Of a stretch of DNA of 50,730 nt, positions 15,943 to 24,050 are shown piece by piece. This stretch comes from Clostridium grantii DSM 8605 (lineage in GTDB: Bacteria > Bacillota > Clostridia > Clostridiales > Clostridiaceae): assembly GCF_900129965.1 (NCBI RefSeq), contig NZ_FQXM01000026.1:1-50730 (forward strand). Direction: 5' to 3'. Position numbers and translations under genes: made by a program. The notes under the pieces were generated by a model. That model was not told the DNA's origin. It saw nothing but the letters and a program-made list of their open reading frames with translations, and made no database searches. The first letter of the stretch is position 1. The number at the start of each line of letters is the position of its first letter.

Positions 15943-17553
15943 ATGAATAATGATTTATCAGCAATGTTTATTTTAGAAAAATTAACCAACCGAAAAGCTC
16001 TTGGCTATATAAAGGATAATTGGAAAAAGACAATTAAAAAGAAAACTAATTTCACTGTTTTAAAAAAGTTTTATGAATTTTCTTCAAAAACCTCCATCTC
16101 CATAGACGATTTCACTTGGACAGATTTGACCATGGATGAGATTTTTAAAAAATTAGATAGAAATATGAGTACAGCTGGAGAGTATACACTTTACTCATTA
16201 TTAAGAAACCCCTCTAAAGATATAAATGTTTTAAAACAGCGTGATTCTTTAATAAAAGAATTCCAAAATAATCAAGTTTTCCGTGAAAAAATACAAATAC
16301 TTCTATTTAAATTAGGCCATACAAAACATAATATCAATTCTATCTTATTCGAAAAATCAGAAACTAATAATAAACTTCAAATAATAAGTAATCTTTTAGT
16401 AGCCCCTATCATAATTAATATAGCTTTATCTATTATATTAAAATCAACAGGGTTTTTAGGTCTTATTATTCTTAATTTCTTTATTAATATGTATTTCCAC
16501 CAAAAAATGGAATCTGTAATTAATGAAAGAGCTTCTGCAGCTAGTTATATTGGTATGACTGTTAATACTGCTAATAAGATTTCAAAAATTGAAAATACTA
16601 CACTATTAAGTTATTCTGAAAAACTCAAATCCTTATATGCTAAATGCAAAAAAATTGGAGATAGTTCTATTTTTATTGGTAGATTAAAAGGATTTGATTC
16701 GCTTGCTGACTATATCTTTATTCTTTTCTTAATTGAGGAAAGAAATTATTTTAAAATTTTATCTCAAATCGAAAAAAATAAAAGTGAGTTAAATGAAATT
16801 TTTAATTTAGTAGGCGAATTTGATGCACTTCAATCAATTGCCTCCTATAGAGAAGAAATCAAAGAATATACAACGCCAATTTTCGTGGAAAATAAACCAT
16901 TTATACATGGTGTAGATCTTAAACATCCTTTAGTTGAAAAAGCTATTCCAAATTCAATATCTTTGCAAACAGAAGGTATGTTACTAACTGGATCAAATAT
17001 GTCAGGTAAATCTACATATTTAAGAACTGTAGGAATTAACGCAGTTTTTGCTCAAACCATTTACACTTGCTTGGCAAAAGAATATAAAACTTGTTTTTAC
17101 AACATAGTTACCTCCATAGAACCAGAAGATAATATTGTGGAAGGCAAAAGCTATTATTTGGGAGAAGCACAGTCCATTTTAAGAATAGTGAGAGCCTGTG
17201 AAGGTGAAGTACCTGTTCTTTCAATGATAGATGAAATTTTTAGAGGAACAAATCCTATTGAAAGAATAAGTGCTGCTGAAGAAATACTTCAATATTTAAA
17301 TGATTCAAAAGCCACTATTCTTGCAGCAACACATGATATTGAACTAACTGAAACTTTAAAAAATTATAAAAATTATTATTTTAGAGAACATGTTACTGAA
17401 AACAAATTAGAATTTGATTACACTTTAAAAGAAGGGGTAAGTCCTACAAGAAATGCTATAAGAATACTTAAATATTTAGGCTATCCTACACATATAACTG
17501 ACAAAATAGATGAAAAAATAGATATTAAAAACCATAAGAAAAGCAGCATATAG
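15943..17553 (+). CDS. Membrane-anchored MutS-family ATPase
   Basis: 536 residues starting at ATG after GAGGTAATAG. The C-terminal MutS ATPase has Walker A GSNMSGKST (350-358), Walker B LSMIDEIFRG (D430, E431) and the TNPIERISAAEE helix typical of the family. The lever/core region (about 60-310) is interrupted by two hydrophobic helices at about 150-185, so the protein should sit on the membrane. It lacks the N-terminal mismatch-recognition and connector domains of MutS1 and the Smr nuclease domain of MutS2, so mismatch repair is unlikely. Similar membrane MutS homologues are common in Clostridia and Bacteroidetes with unknown roles. Confidence 0.88.
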   Translation: MNNDLSAMFILEKLTNRKALGYIKDNWKKTIKKKTNFTVLKKFYEFSSKTSISIDDFTWTDLTMDEIFKKLDRNMSTAGEYTLYSLLRNPSKDINVLKQRDSLIKEFQNNQVFREKIQILLFKLGHTKHNINSILFEKSETNNKLQIISNLLVAPIIINIALSIILKSTGFLGLIILNFFINMYFHQKMESVINERASAASYIGMTVNTANKISKIENTTLLSYSEKLKSLYAKCKKIGDSSIFIGRLKGFDSLADYIFILFLIEERNYFKILSQIEKNKSELNEIFNLVGEFDALQSIASYREEIKEYTTPIFVENKPFIHGVDLKHPLVEKAIPNSISLQTEGMLLTGSNMSGKSTYLRTVGINAVFAQTIYTCLAKEYKTCFYNIVTSIEPEDNIVEGKSYYLGEAQSILRIVRACEGEVPVLSMIDEIFRGTNPIERISAAEEILQYLNDSKATILAATHDIELTETLKNYKNYYFREHVTENKLEFDYTLKEGVSPTRNAIRILKYLGYPTHITDKIDEKIDIKNHKKSSI

Positions 17554-17573
17554 CTGATTTTCTTATGGTTTTT
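17527..17573. terminator. Strong bidirectional terminator
   Basis: AAAAACCATAAGAAAA-CAGC pairs with GCTG-TTTTCTTATGGTTTTT around an ATATA loop. It separates the convergent MutS-like gene and the DHHW gene. Confidence 0.9.
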
Positions 17574-17578
17574 TTAAT

Positions 17579-18703
17579 TTAATCACCATTTAAAAATGTA
17601 ATTTCATTGTATAAATACAATATAGAATTTATATTATTGTCTTCTATTAACTCTTTAAGATCATCATCATAATATCTTAAATCCACCATATAAATTTCAC
17701 TAAAATGAGAAATCAAAAATGGTACAAAACAATTTGCATAGGAATCTTTTATTAAAAGCAATTTTCCTTTGTTATCTGATAAAGGTATCTCACTTTCAAT
17801 TTTAATTAAAGGATAGTTACCTCCAAGAAAAACTGAATACTTATCTTTCTCTTTTAAATATTCAAAATGGTATAGCTGATTTTCTATTTCACTGTTTTCT
17901 TTGCAAACACTTACTTTATTATTGCCAATTGAAGTGTATATTTCAATACTATCCGGTGATACATCATTAAATCCGCCCTTTGAGTATAATGTACCATAAA
18001 AATCTGTGGTAACTTTTTTTATTTTAAATTCCTCTTTGGATTTAGCTTTAAATCCCATTTCATTTGCAAGTTCTTCATAAGCATAAAAAGCACCTTTAGT
18101 TGTCCAATGATGATCTGTTTTATAAAAAATATATTCGTTTTTTTTAGATTTTAATTTATCTAATACATCTACATAAACAACTTTTTTATTCAACAAATTT
18201 TTAATTATTTCCAAATAAGCTACCGGATTATTATCCGGAGCTTTGTAAGGAAGTTTTTCTTTCAAAATTACACCTGAATTAGGCACCAACATAAAATATT
18301 CACTAACATTATCTATTGAGGCTGCTAGAGAATTAATATTTTCAATTTTTTTATCAATTTCTGCCATATCCGGTTTTTTAAAATGTTGAATTAAATAACC
18401 AGAATCAGTGTAAAATACATCGTTATTTTCTTTTTTCCCTAATGCAAGCATCATATCCGAATGAATGTTAATCCAAAAATCACGAAACACAAATTGGTCA
18501 CATATATATTTTTCATAATCCTTAGTAAAGTCCCCAGTTAAAACTTCTTTCAATGAAAATATTGGACGTTGATCCAATACCCTATTTTCAGATTTAGAAA
18601 ATCTTTTATCTTCATTAAAAAAATTCATAATTATAAAACCTAGAATGAAAAACACAAATAGGAATACTAAAACTTTATAATATATTTTATTAGAATATTC
18701 CAA
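17579..18703 (-). CDS. DHHW-family protein (AlgX/AlgJ-like acyl-transfer partner)
   Basis: 374 residues starting at TTG after AAAGGAAG. One N-terminal membrane helix (about 8-28) anchors an extracytoplasmic SGNH-like domain carrying the signature TDHHW (196-200) that names the family. Related AlgX/AlgJ-type proteins work with an MBOAT membrane acyltransferase to move acetyl groups onto exported polysaccharides. It is the last gene of a four-gene unit (SGNH hydrolase, DUF4358 lipoprotein, MBOAT, DHHW) with gaps of 30 bases or less. The polymer modified is not identifiable here. Confidence 0.88.
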   Translation of the reverse strand: MEYSNKIYYKVLVFLFVFFILGFIIMNFFNEDKRFSKSENRVLDQRPIFSLKEVLTGDFTKDYEKYICDQFVFRDFWINIHSDMMLALGKKENNDVFYTDSGYLIQHFKKPDMAEIDKKIENINSLAASIDNVSEYFMLVPNSGVILKEKLPYKAPDNNPVAYLEIIKNLLNKKVVYVDVLDKLKSKKNEYIFYKTDHHWTTKGAFYAYEELANEMGFKAKSKEEFKIKKVTTDFYGTLYSKGGFNDVSPDSIEIYTSIGNNKVSVCKENSEIENQLYHFEYLKEKDKYSVFLGGNYPLIKIESEIPLSDNKGKLLLIKDSYANCFVPFLISHFSEIYMVDLRYYDDDLKELIEDNNINSILYLYNEITFLNGD

Positions 18704-18733
18704 ATAAATCTTCCTTTCAAAAGAGCTAAAACT

Positions 18734-20140
18734 TCAAAATTTAAAATATAAAAAAGGGTTATAACTTTCATTTACAAGTGAAGCAGTACATAGAAGTAAA
18801 GAAATAGAATAAAAAATAATTATTCCTAAATTAAAATAAAGATTTTCTTTAGCCAAAATTATTTCTTTTATTTTTTTAAATATGGGTGTAGAAGCTAATA
18901 TTACAAATATAAATACTATGATATTAGTATAAAATAAATATATAGCATTATCCGAAATCAGTTTATTACCACTTAATCCGGACATGATTTTAAGATACTC
19001 AAAAGCATTTCGCAAATTTTCAAATTCGAAAAATACCCATCCAACTATCACAATAATCAAAACATATGTGTGTGTTATAAATGATGGGAGTTTTTGAAGT
19101 CTTTCTAGAAGCCAAAGTTTTTCCACAACTATAAAAATCCCAAAATATAAACCCCAAATCAAAAAATTCCAATTTGCTCCATGCCAAATACCTGTTAAAG
19201 TCCAAACTATTATTAAATTTCTACATTGCTTTTTTAGCCCATATTTATTACCACCAAGTGGAATATATACATACTCTTTAAACCAAGTTCCTAAAGACAT
19301 ATGCCATCTTCGCCAAAATTCTGTTACACTCTTGGATATATAAGGATAATTAAAGTTTTCCTTGAAATTAAAACCAAACATTTTCCCTAGGCCTATAGCC
19401 ATATCCGAATAACCACTAAAATCAAAATAAATTTGAAAGAAAAATGCTATAATACCTAACCAACTTTCAAATATTGATATTTCGGCAATTGAAGTTGTTT
19501 TAACTGTATTCCAAAGTAATCCTATATAATTTGCTAGTAAAACTTTTTTAATTAATCCATTGATAAACCGTTCTACTCCCTGTCCAAATAAAAGCATACT
19601 TTCTTTCCTAGTGTCTATTTCATTTAAAACATCTGAATATCTTACAATAGGTCCTGCAATTAATTGTGGAAACATTGTAACATACATGGCAAAAGATATG
19701 ATTTTGTTTTGAACCTCTACTTTTCCCCTATAAACGTCAACTATATAAGAAAGAATTTGAAAAGTATAAAAAGATATCCCTATTGGAAGAGGAAGTTCAA
19801 ATGTACTTAAATTTAAACTAAAAATCATATTTAGATTAATAACAATAAATCCATAATATTTAAAGAAAACTAAGCTCCCTAAACATATCATTACTGCCAA
19901 TGCAAATAAAATATTAAATAAAACTCTATTTTCCCTATTTTTATCAATTATTTTAGCAAAGAAAAACATTGTTATTATTGAAAATAACATTAATATTATA
20001 TATACCGGCTCCCCCCACGCGTAAAATATCAAACTTGAAATTAACAAAATAAGATTTTTTAAGTATCTAGGTGAAATATAATATAGAATTAGAGTTATAG
20101 GTAAAAACATAAATAAAAATATCAGACTACTAAATACCAC
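18734..20140 (-). CDS. MBOAT-family O-acyltransferase (AlgI/PatA-like)
   Basis: 468 residues starting at GTG after AGGAGGTAAA. About eleven hydrophobic segments span the protein. The MBOAT core includes FDFSGYSDMAIGLGKMFGF, FWRRWHMSLGTWFKEYVYIP with conserved His280, and TGIWHGANWNF with the catalytic His320. These are the standard AlgI/PatA/DltB features. It should carry acyl groups from a cytoplasmic donor across the membrane to the DHHW partner encoded downstream. Because no D-alanyl ligase or cellulose synthase lies nearby, O-acetylation of an unknown wall polymer is the best inference. Confidence 0.93.
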   Translation of the reverse strand: MVFSSLIFLFMFLPITLILYYISPRYLKNLILLISSLIFYAWGEPVYIILMLFSIITMFFFAKIIDKNRENRVLFNILFALAVMICLGSLVFFKYYGFIVINLNMIFSLNLSTFELPLPIGISFYTFQILSYIVDVYRGKVEVQNKIISFAMYVTMFPQLIAGPIVRYSDVLNEIDTRKESMLLFGQGVERFINGLIKKVLLANYIGLLWNTVKTTSIAEISIFESWLGIIAFFFQIYFDFSGYSDMAIGLGKMFGFNFKENFNYPYISKSVTEFWRRWHMSLGTWFKEYVYIPLGGNKYGLKKQCRNLIIVWTLTGIWHGANWNFLIWGLYFGIFIVVEKLWLLERLQKLPSFITHTYVLIIVIVGWVFFEFENLRNAFEYLKIMSGLSGNKLISDNAIYLFYTNIIVFIFVILASTPIFKKIKEIILAKENLYFNLGIIIFYSISLLLCTASLVNESYNPFLYFKF

Positions 20141-20161
20141 TTTTTTACCTCCTACATATAT

Positions 20162-20635
20162 TTAAAAACTTTCATCAAAAGCTTTCTGCACTTTGTTCCC
20201 TTCTTTGTGGATAGAAAAAAGTATATATTGGTTTTTAGATTCAAGTACATGTTTCTCAACTAAATAATATTCTTCTGGTAAATAATCTTTAAAAATTTCG
20301 CTTTTCTTTTCTACTCGTTTAGCTATCTTTTCCTTAATACTATCAATACTAGTTTTATCTTTTACTTTTATTAAAAGTATTTCTGATGCTTCTATATTAC
20401 TAGGTGGAAGATATAAAACAAAATCTTCTATATTTTCTTTTTTTATCCCATATAACTTATCTAATTTATTTTCATCACCTTTAGTTAATTCTGAAATGTC
20501 TACAACTTGAGTAATTTTTTTATTTATTCGCTCTATAGATATTTCTTTAGAAGTATTTTCAGATTTTGATGTACAAGCAGCTAAATTTGTAATTATCAAT
20601 AGAATCAAAAAAACTTTTATACATAACTTACTCAT
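20162..20635 (-). CDS. DUF4358 lipoprotein
   Basis: 157 residues from the ATG at 20635, just after GGGGTG; a GTG at 20650 is in frame but less well placed. A signal peptide ends in LAAC with the lipidated Cys at residue 21. The mature part is a compact domain with LYLPPSNIEASEILLIKVKD and IKEKIAKRVEKKSEIFKDYLPEEYYLVEK, matching DUF4358, a family repeatedly found with MBOAT and DHHW genes in Clostridia. It probably works outside the membrane as an accessory to polymer acylation; the molecular function is unknown. Confidence 0.88.
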   Translation of the reverse strand: MSKLCIKVFLILLIITNLAACTSKSENTSKEISIERINKKITQVVDISELTKGDENKLDKLYGIKKENIEDFVLYLPPSNIEASEILLIKVKDKTSIDSIKEKIAKRVEKKSEIFKDYLPEEYYLVEKHVLESKNQYILFSIHKEGNKVQKAFDESF

Positions 20636-20656
20636 ATAACACCCCTTCACTGTAAA

Positions 20657-21493
20657 TTAAATTTCACCTTTTTTACTCATTAATATAATATAATCCAACC
20701 ATTTATTGTAAAAGGTTTCTTTGAAATGAATTCCATCTTTTGCATATATAGACTCATCTTCGTTTTCTAAAATTTCTCCTATATTTAAATAATTCACATT
20801 TTCACTTTTTGCAAGTTCAATAATTTGATCATTATATTCATCGATATATTCATTATTTAAAACAGCTTTTGCTTTTGTTGCTACTGGAATCACTGGTAAT
20901 ATGGATTGAATGTATATATTTGTGTTTGGTAATTTTTCTTTTAATTCTTTTATAAGCTTTAAATAATACCCTGCATATATTTCACTAGTGAAGGATGTAT
21001 CAATATCATTTATTCCCAAATGAATATATACATTATCCGGATTTTTATTTACAATTGTATCAATTAAATTCAATGCTTCATAAACATGCATTCCTGTTTT
21101 TGTAATAATCAAGTCATCATTTAATACACCATAACAGCTTAATCCATCAGTTATTGAATCTCCTATAAAAACATCATTTTTAAAAACTTCGTTATAATCA
21201 ACATTTTTTCCAATGTTCTTTTTTGTTATTTGTGAAGTATTTTCCTTTTCTTTCAATTGTACCTTGGCATACACCTGTTCAATAAATGTTTCAATATTTG
21301 TTTCTCTGCACTTTCCTATTCTTTTGAATATATCATTCTTAGTTAAATTCTCCAGGGTTTCATCTATAGAAGTTTTATCTAGATTCTTTAATTTTTGCTG
21401 CATATAAATCTGACCAAAAGAATTTAAAGTATTCATATTTATAAAACAAATCAAAATCAAACAAACAAACAAAATTTTCTTAGCTATTTTCAC
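20657..21493 (-). CDS. Secreted or membrane-tethered SGNH/GDSL hydrolase
   Basis: 278 residues starting at GTG after GAGG. An N-terminal hydrophobic segment (about 6-24) serves as signal or anchor. The catalytic fold shows block I GDSITDG with Ser113, block III HLGIND with Asn162, and block V DGIH with Asp253 and His256, a complete SGNH triad. SGNH enzymes in such operons add or remove acetyl groups on surface polysaccharide. It is the first gene of the acylation operon, 21 bases before the DUF4358 gene. The direction of the reaction (esterase or transferase) cannot be told from sequence. Confidence 0.88.
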   Translation of the reverse strand: MKIAKKILFVCLILICFINMNTLNSFGQIYMQQKLKNLDKTSIDETLENLTKNDIFKRIGKCRETNIETFIEQVYAKVQLKEKENTSQITKKNIGKNVDYNEVFKNDVFIGDSITDGLSCYGVLNDDLIITKTGMHVYEALNLIDTIVNKNPDNVYIHLGINDIDTSFTSEIYAGYYLKLIKELKEKLPNTNIYIQSILPVIPVATKAKAVLNNEYIDEYNDQIIELAKSENVNYLNIGEILENEDESIYAKDGIHFKETFYNKWLDYIILMSKKGEI

Positions 21494-21590
21494 TTACCTC
21501 ACTCTATAATTGATATTTTTCAAACTTATTTTCATTTTAATATATATTAGATTTAAATTATTTTATGCAATTAAAGATACAAAATAAAAA

Positions 21591-21611
21591 AGTAGCTAAT
21601 AATTAGCTACT
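21591..21611 (-). terminator. Terminator of the first chemoreceptor gene
   Basis: On the reverse strand AGTAGCTAA pairs with TTAGCTACT around a three-base loop and is followed by TTTTTTA. Confidence 0.8.
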
Positions 21612-21640
21612 TCAAATCTATATTATAAAATTCAACTTAT

Positions 21641-22936
21641 TTAATATTTTCCAAAATCATCATCACTTAAATTAATATTCTTTGGAGATTGATTATTCAT
21701 ATTATCTAGCATCTTTAAAACATTTGGATTAATATCAACCAACTCATTGTTTGCTGATTTTAAAGACTCTTTCTTATGCTTTTTTAATTTAAAAATACTT
21801 GCATGTTCTTTTAATAAAGATGCTTGTCCAGAAAGTTCTTCACTTGCTGCTGCTGTTTCTTCTGATGTAGCTGAAGTTGTTTGTACCACATTAGCTATTT
21901 GAGCTATCCCTAAATTAACTTGTTCCACTCCTACAGCTTGCTCGCTAGAAGCATTTGCTATATTTCCAACTAAATCTGCTACTTTTGAAACCCCGTCAAC
22001 TATTTTATTTAAAGCATCTGCTGTAGCGTTAGCAATTTTGCTTCCATCCTCAACTTTATTTATAGATCCCTCAATCATCTCTGTGGTTTCTTTAGCAGCA
22101 TTTGCAGAACGCGCTGCAAGATTACGTACTTCTTCCGCAACTACTGCAAAGCCTTTCCCATGTTGTCCTGCTCTTGCCGCTTCTACCGCAGCATTTAAAG
22201 CCAATATATTTGTTTGAAAAGCAATATCATCTATAACTTTTATTATCTTTGAAATATTATTTGAAGACTCATTTATATCGCTCATTGCTTGTAACATTTT
22301 TTTCATTTGAATTGAACCTGTTGAAGCATTATTTTTAGCTTCTTTAGCATATTCTTTAGCGTTTTTAGCGTTATCAGCATTAAGTTTTGTTTGGGAGAAT
22401 ATTTCTTCCATAGATGCAGTTAATTCTTCAATGGAGCTTGCTTGTTCAGTTGCTCCTTGAGAAAGAGCCATACTTGAGTTTGATAATTGGTTTGCACCAA
22501 TTAAAACTTGATCTGATGACAGGTTTATACTTGTCATAACTTCATTTAATTTATCTGTCATTTTTTTAAAAGAGTTCATTACTATTCCAAATTCATCTTT
22601 TCTATTAGAAAATGTTTCTGGCAATTCTTTTGTAAAATCAAAATTTGCTAAAGATTGTAATTGTGTTGAAACACCACTTAAAAACTTTCCTATATTTTTC
22701 GAAAGAAAGAATCCAATAATTGATGAAGATATCACATTTACAGTAATCATAATTATCATTATGGAATTTGCAGTATTTATTACTGTTTTTATAACCTCTG
22801 TTTCTTCTCCCGCTAATTTTAATTGATTAACGATGTTTGATATACCTGCTACTACAACTAAAGAACCAATTAAAGTTGAAAGAAAAAAACAAATAGTTAT
22901 TTTTCTTCTTGTATCTAATTTGTTAAACCATGACAT
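21641..22936 (-). CDS. Methyl-accepting chemotaxis protein without a large sensor domain
   Basis: 431 residues starting at ATG after AGGGGGAAA. Two membrane helices (about 13-33 and 53-75) are separated by only about 20 residues, so there is essentially no extracytoplasmic ligand domain. A HAMP-like linker precedes the signalling domain. The hairpin tip IDDIAFQTNILALNAAVEAARAG and the following GKGFAVVAEEVRNLA are textbook MCP sequences for CheA/CheW contact. It may sense a membrane or cytoplasmic cue, or join other receptors. The C-terminus NLSDDDFGKY is shared with the other two receptors in this window. A SigA-type promoter lies at 23108-23136. Confidence 0.93.
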   Translation of the reverse strand: MSWFNKLDTRRKITICFFLSTLIGSLVVVAGISNIVNQLKLAGEETEVIKTVINTANSIMIIMITVNVISSSIIGFFLSKNIGKFLSGVSTQLQSLANFDFTKELPETFSNRKDEFGIVMNSFKKMTDKLNEVMTSINLSSDQVLIGANQLSNSSMALSQGATEQASSIEELTASMEEIFSQTKLNADNAKNAKEYAKEAKNNASTGSIQMKKMLQAMSDINESSNNISKIIKVIDDIAFQTNILALNAAVEAARAGQHGKGFAVVAEEVRNLAARSANAAKETTEMIEGSINKVEDGSKIANATADALNKIVDGVSKVADLVGNIANASSEQAVGVEQVNLGIAQIANVVQTTSATSEETAAASEELSGQASLLKEHASIFKLKKHKKESLKSANNELVDINPNVLKMLDNMNNQSPKNINLSDDDFGKY

Positions 22937-23030
22937 AATATTTCCCCCTATTTTTTTATATTCAAAATTGTACTTGACTATTAAGTGATTTAAAAAAATA
23001 CTTAACTATTAAACTTGATCTTCATTCTAT

Positions 23031-23053
23031 AGGTATCCCAGTTCATCTATTAA
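23031..23053 (+). repeat. Direct-repeat copy A (23 bases)
   Basis: Matches 23194-23216 at 22 of 23 positions (AGGTATCCCAGTTCA then TCTATTAA or ACTATTAA). It lies in the leader of the chemoreceptor mRNA, on the opposite strand. Confidence 0.85.
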
Positions 23054-23107
23054 AAATTAAATTATAAATCATTTTTTAAATTTAATCTTTAACTATACTA
23101 TATATAT

Positions 23108-23136
23108 ATGATAAAGTATTCCATTTATTTAGTCAA
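23108..23136 (-). promoter_or_regulatory. SigA-type promoter of the chemoreceptor gene
   Basis: On the reverse strand TTGACT (23136-23131) and TATCAT (23113-23108) are 17 bases apart, giving a leader of about 165 bases. Confidence 0.55.
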
Positions 23137-23163
23137 TAATTATTATTACAAAAAATATCAACA

Positions 23164-23303
23164 AAGGTAATCTTTCGACATTTTAATCGTTAGAGGTATC
23201 CCAGTTCAACTATTAATTTATACGTGTCCAAAACTCCTAGAAACATGGAGATTTTGTACAAGTATAAATTAAGTTTCACAGTGGGATCCCTATAGATTAC
23301 CTT
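23164..23303. repeat. 140-base interrupted palindrome (MITE-like or structured RNA)
   Basis: Outer arms AAGGTAATCT (23164-23173) and AGATTACCTT (23294-23303) are perfect inverted repeats. Inside, GGTATCCCA (23195-23203) pairs with TGGGATCCC (23282-23290) at 8 of 9 positions. TTAATTTATAC (23213-23223) pairs with GTATAAATTAA (23262-23272), followed by further imperfect pairing to a central loop near 23240. One side carries about 17 extra bases. A 55-base part (23192-23246) recurs at 12123-12177, so this is a dispersed element rather than a chance hairpin. No open reading frame is inside. Confidence 0.75.
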
Positions 23304-23352
23304 ATGTATTAAATATTAATATAAGTTATCATTTTTCATCACAGACTTAGCT

Positions 23353-23976
23353 TCAGAAAAAAATTCCAAGCAGAAAATTATATATAGCAATAATTGGTGG
23401 CATTATTATAAGATCTAAAGCACTTGTTATTATTAAAATAGGCAACAAAAATCTAGTTAAATTATTCAATGTAGAATTAAAATTTGTTTCTTTTAAGTTA
23501 AAAATATCACTAAAAATATGTGCTCCATCTAATGGAGGTACTGGTAAAAGATTAAACACAAATAATACTATGTTTATCCAAACCCCGTAGCTGAGAAAAT
23601 TCATTATGACTTCATGTAAATTACTATTCATCACACTTTGCGGCATTAAATATGCTATCTTCATGATAATTAAAAAAGATATGGCTATTAGTAAATTCAT
23701 TAAAGGACCCGCTAAAGAAACTAAAATATGATCTCTTCTTTTATTATTGAAATTATCAGGATTAACTTGAACAGGTTTTGCCCAACCAAAGCCAGCAAGG
23801 ATAATCAGTAAAAGTCCAAAAATGTCCATATGTACAAAGGGGTTAAGTGAAAGTCTTCCTTGAAATCTAGGGGTCTCATCACCTAACCAAACAGCCATTC
23901 TTGCATGAGCAAATTCATGAAAAGTAAACCCTATTAAAATACCAGGTAATAAGTACACAGTTTGAAGTAATTCCAT
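23353..23976 (-). CDS. Site-2 protease family (M50) metalloprotease
   Basis: 207 residues starting at ATG after AAGGAGAAG. A multi-pass membrane protein with the zinc motif HEFAH (His20, Glu21, His24) in the first helix and the third ligand in NLLPVPPLDGAH (Asp150) in the third core helix. This short form without PDZ or CBS domains resembles YwhC/Rv-type rhomboid-unrelated S2P homologues. Such enzymes cut transmembrane helices of regulators or clear membrane peptides. The flanking chemoreceptor genes give no obvious substrate. Confidence 0.92.
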   Translation of the reverse strand: MELLQTVYLLPGILIGFTFHEFAHARMAVWLGDETPRFQGRLSLNPFVHMDIFGLLLIILAGFGWAKPVQVNPDNFNNKRRDHILVSLAGPLMNLLIAISFLIIMKIAYLMPQSVMNSNLHEVIMNFLSYGVWINIVLFVFNLLPVPPLDGAHIFSDIFNLKETNFNSTLNNLTRFLLPILIITSALDLIIMPPIIAIYNFLLGIFF

Positions 23977-24050
23977 TTATTTCTTCTCCTTATTTTGCGT
24001 ATATCTTACTATTAATTAATATAGAATCAATACCACATTTATTATCAAAA

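Larger units (their letters stand above)
22937..23352. other. Intergenic region with promoter and palindromic repeats
   Basis: 416 bases without a convincing gene. It holds the promoter of the chemoreceptor at 22936, a 140-base interrupted palindrome (23164-23303) and a further 23-base direct copy of part of that palindrome (23031-23053) that falls in the receptor's untranslated leader. Confidence 0.75.

Noticed and set aside
23164..23303. Cyclic di-GMP or cobalamin riboswitch
   Set aside because: No conserved core of either class is present; it is a near-symmetrical palindrome with dispersed copies, which fits a repeat better.
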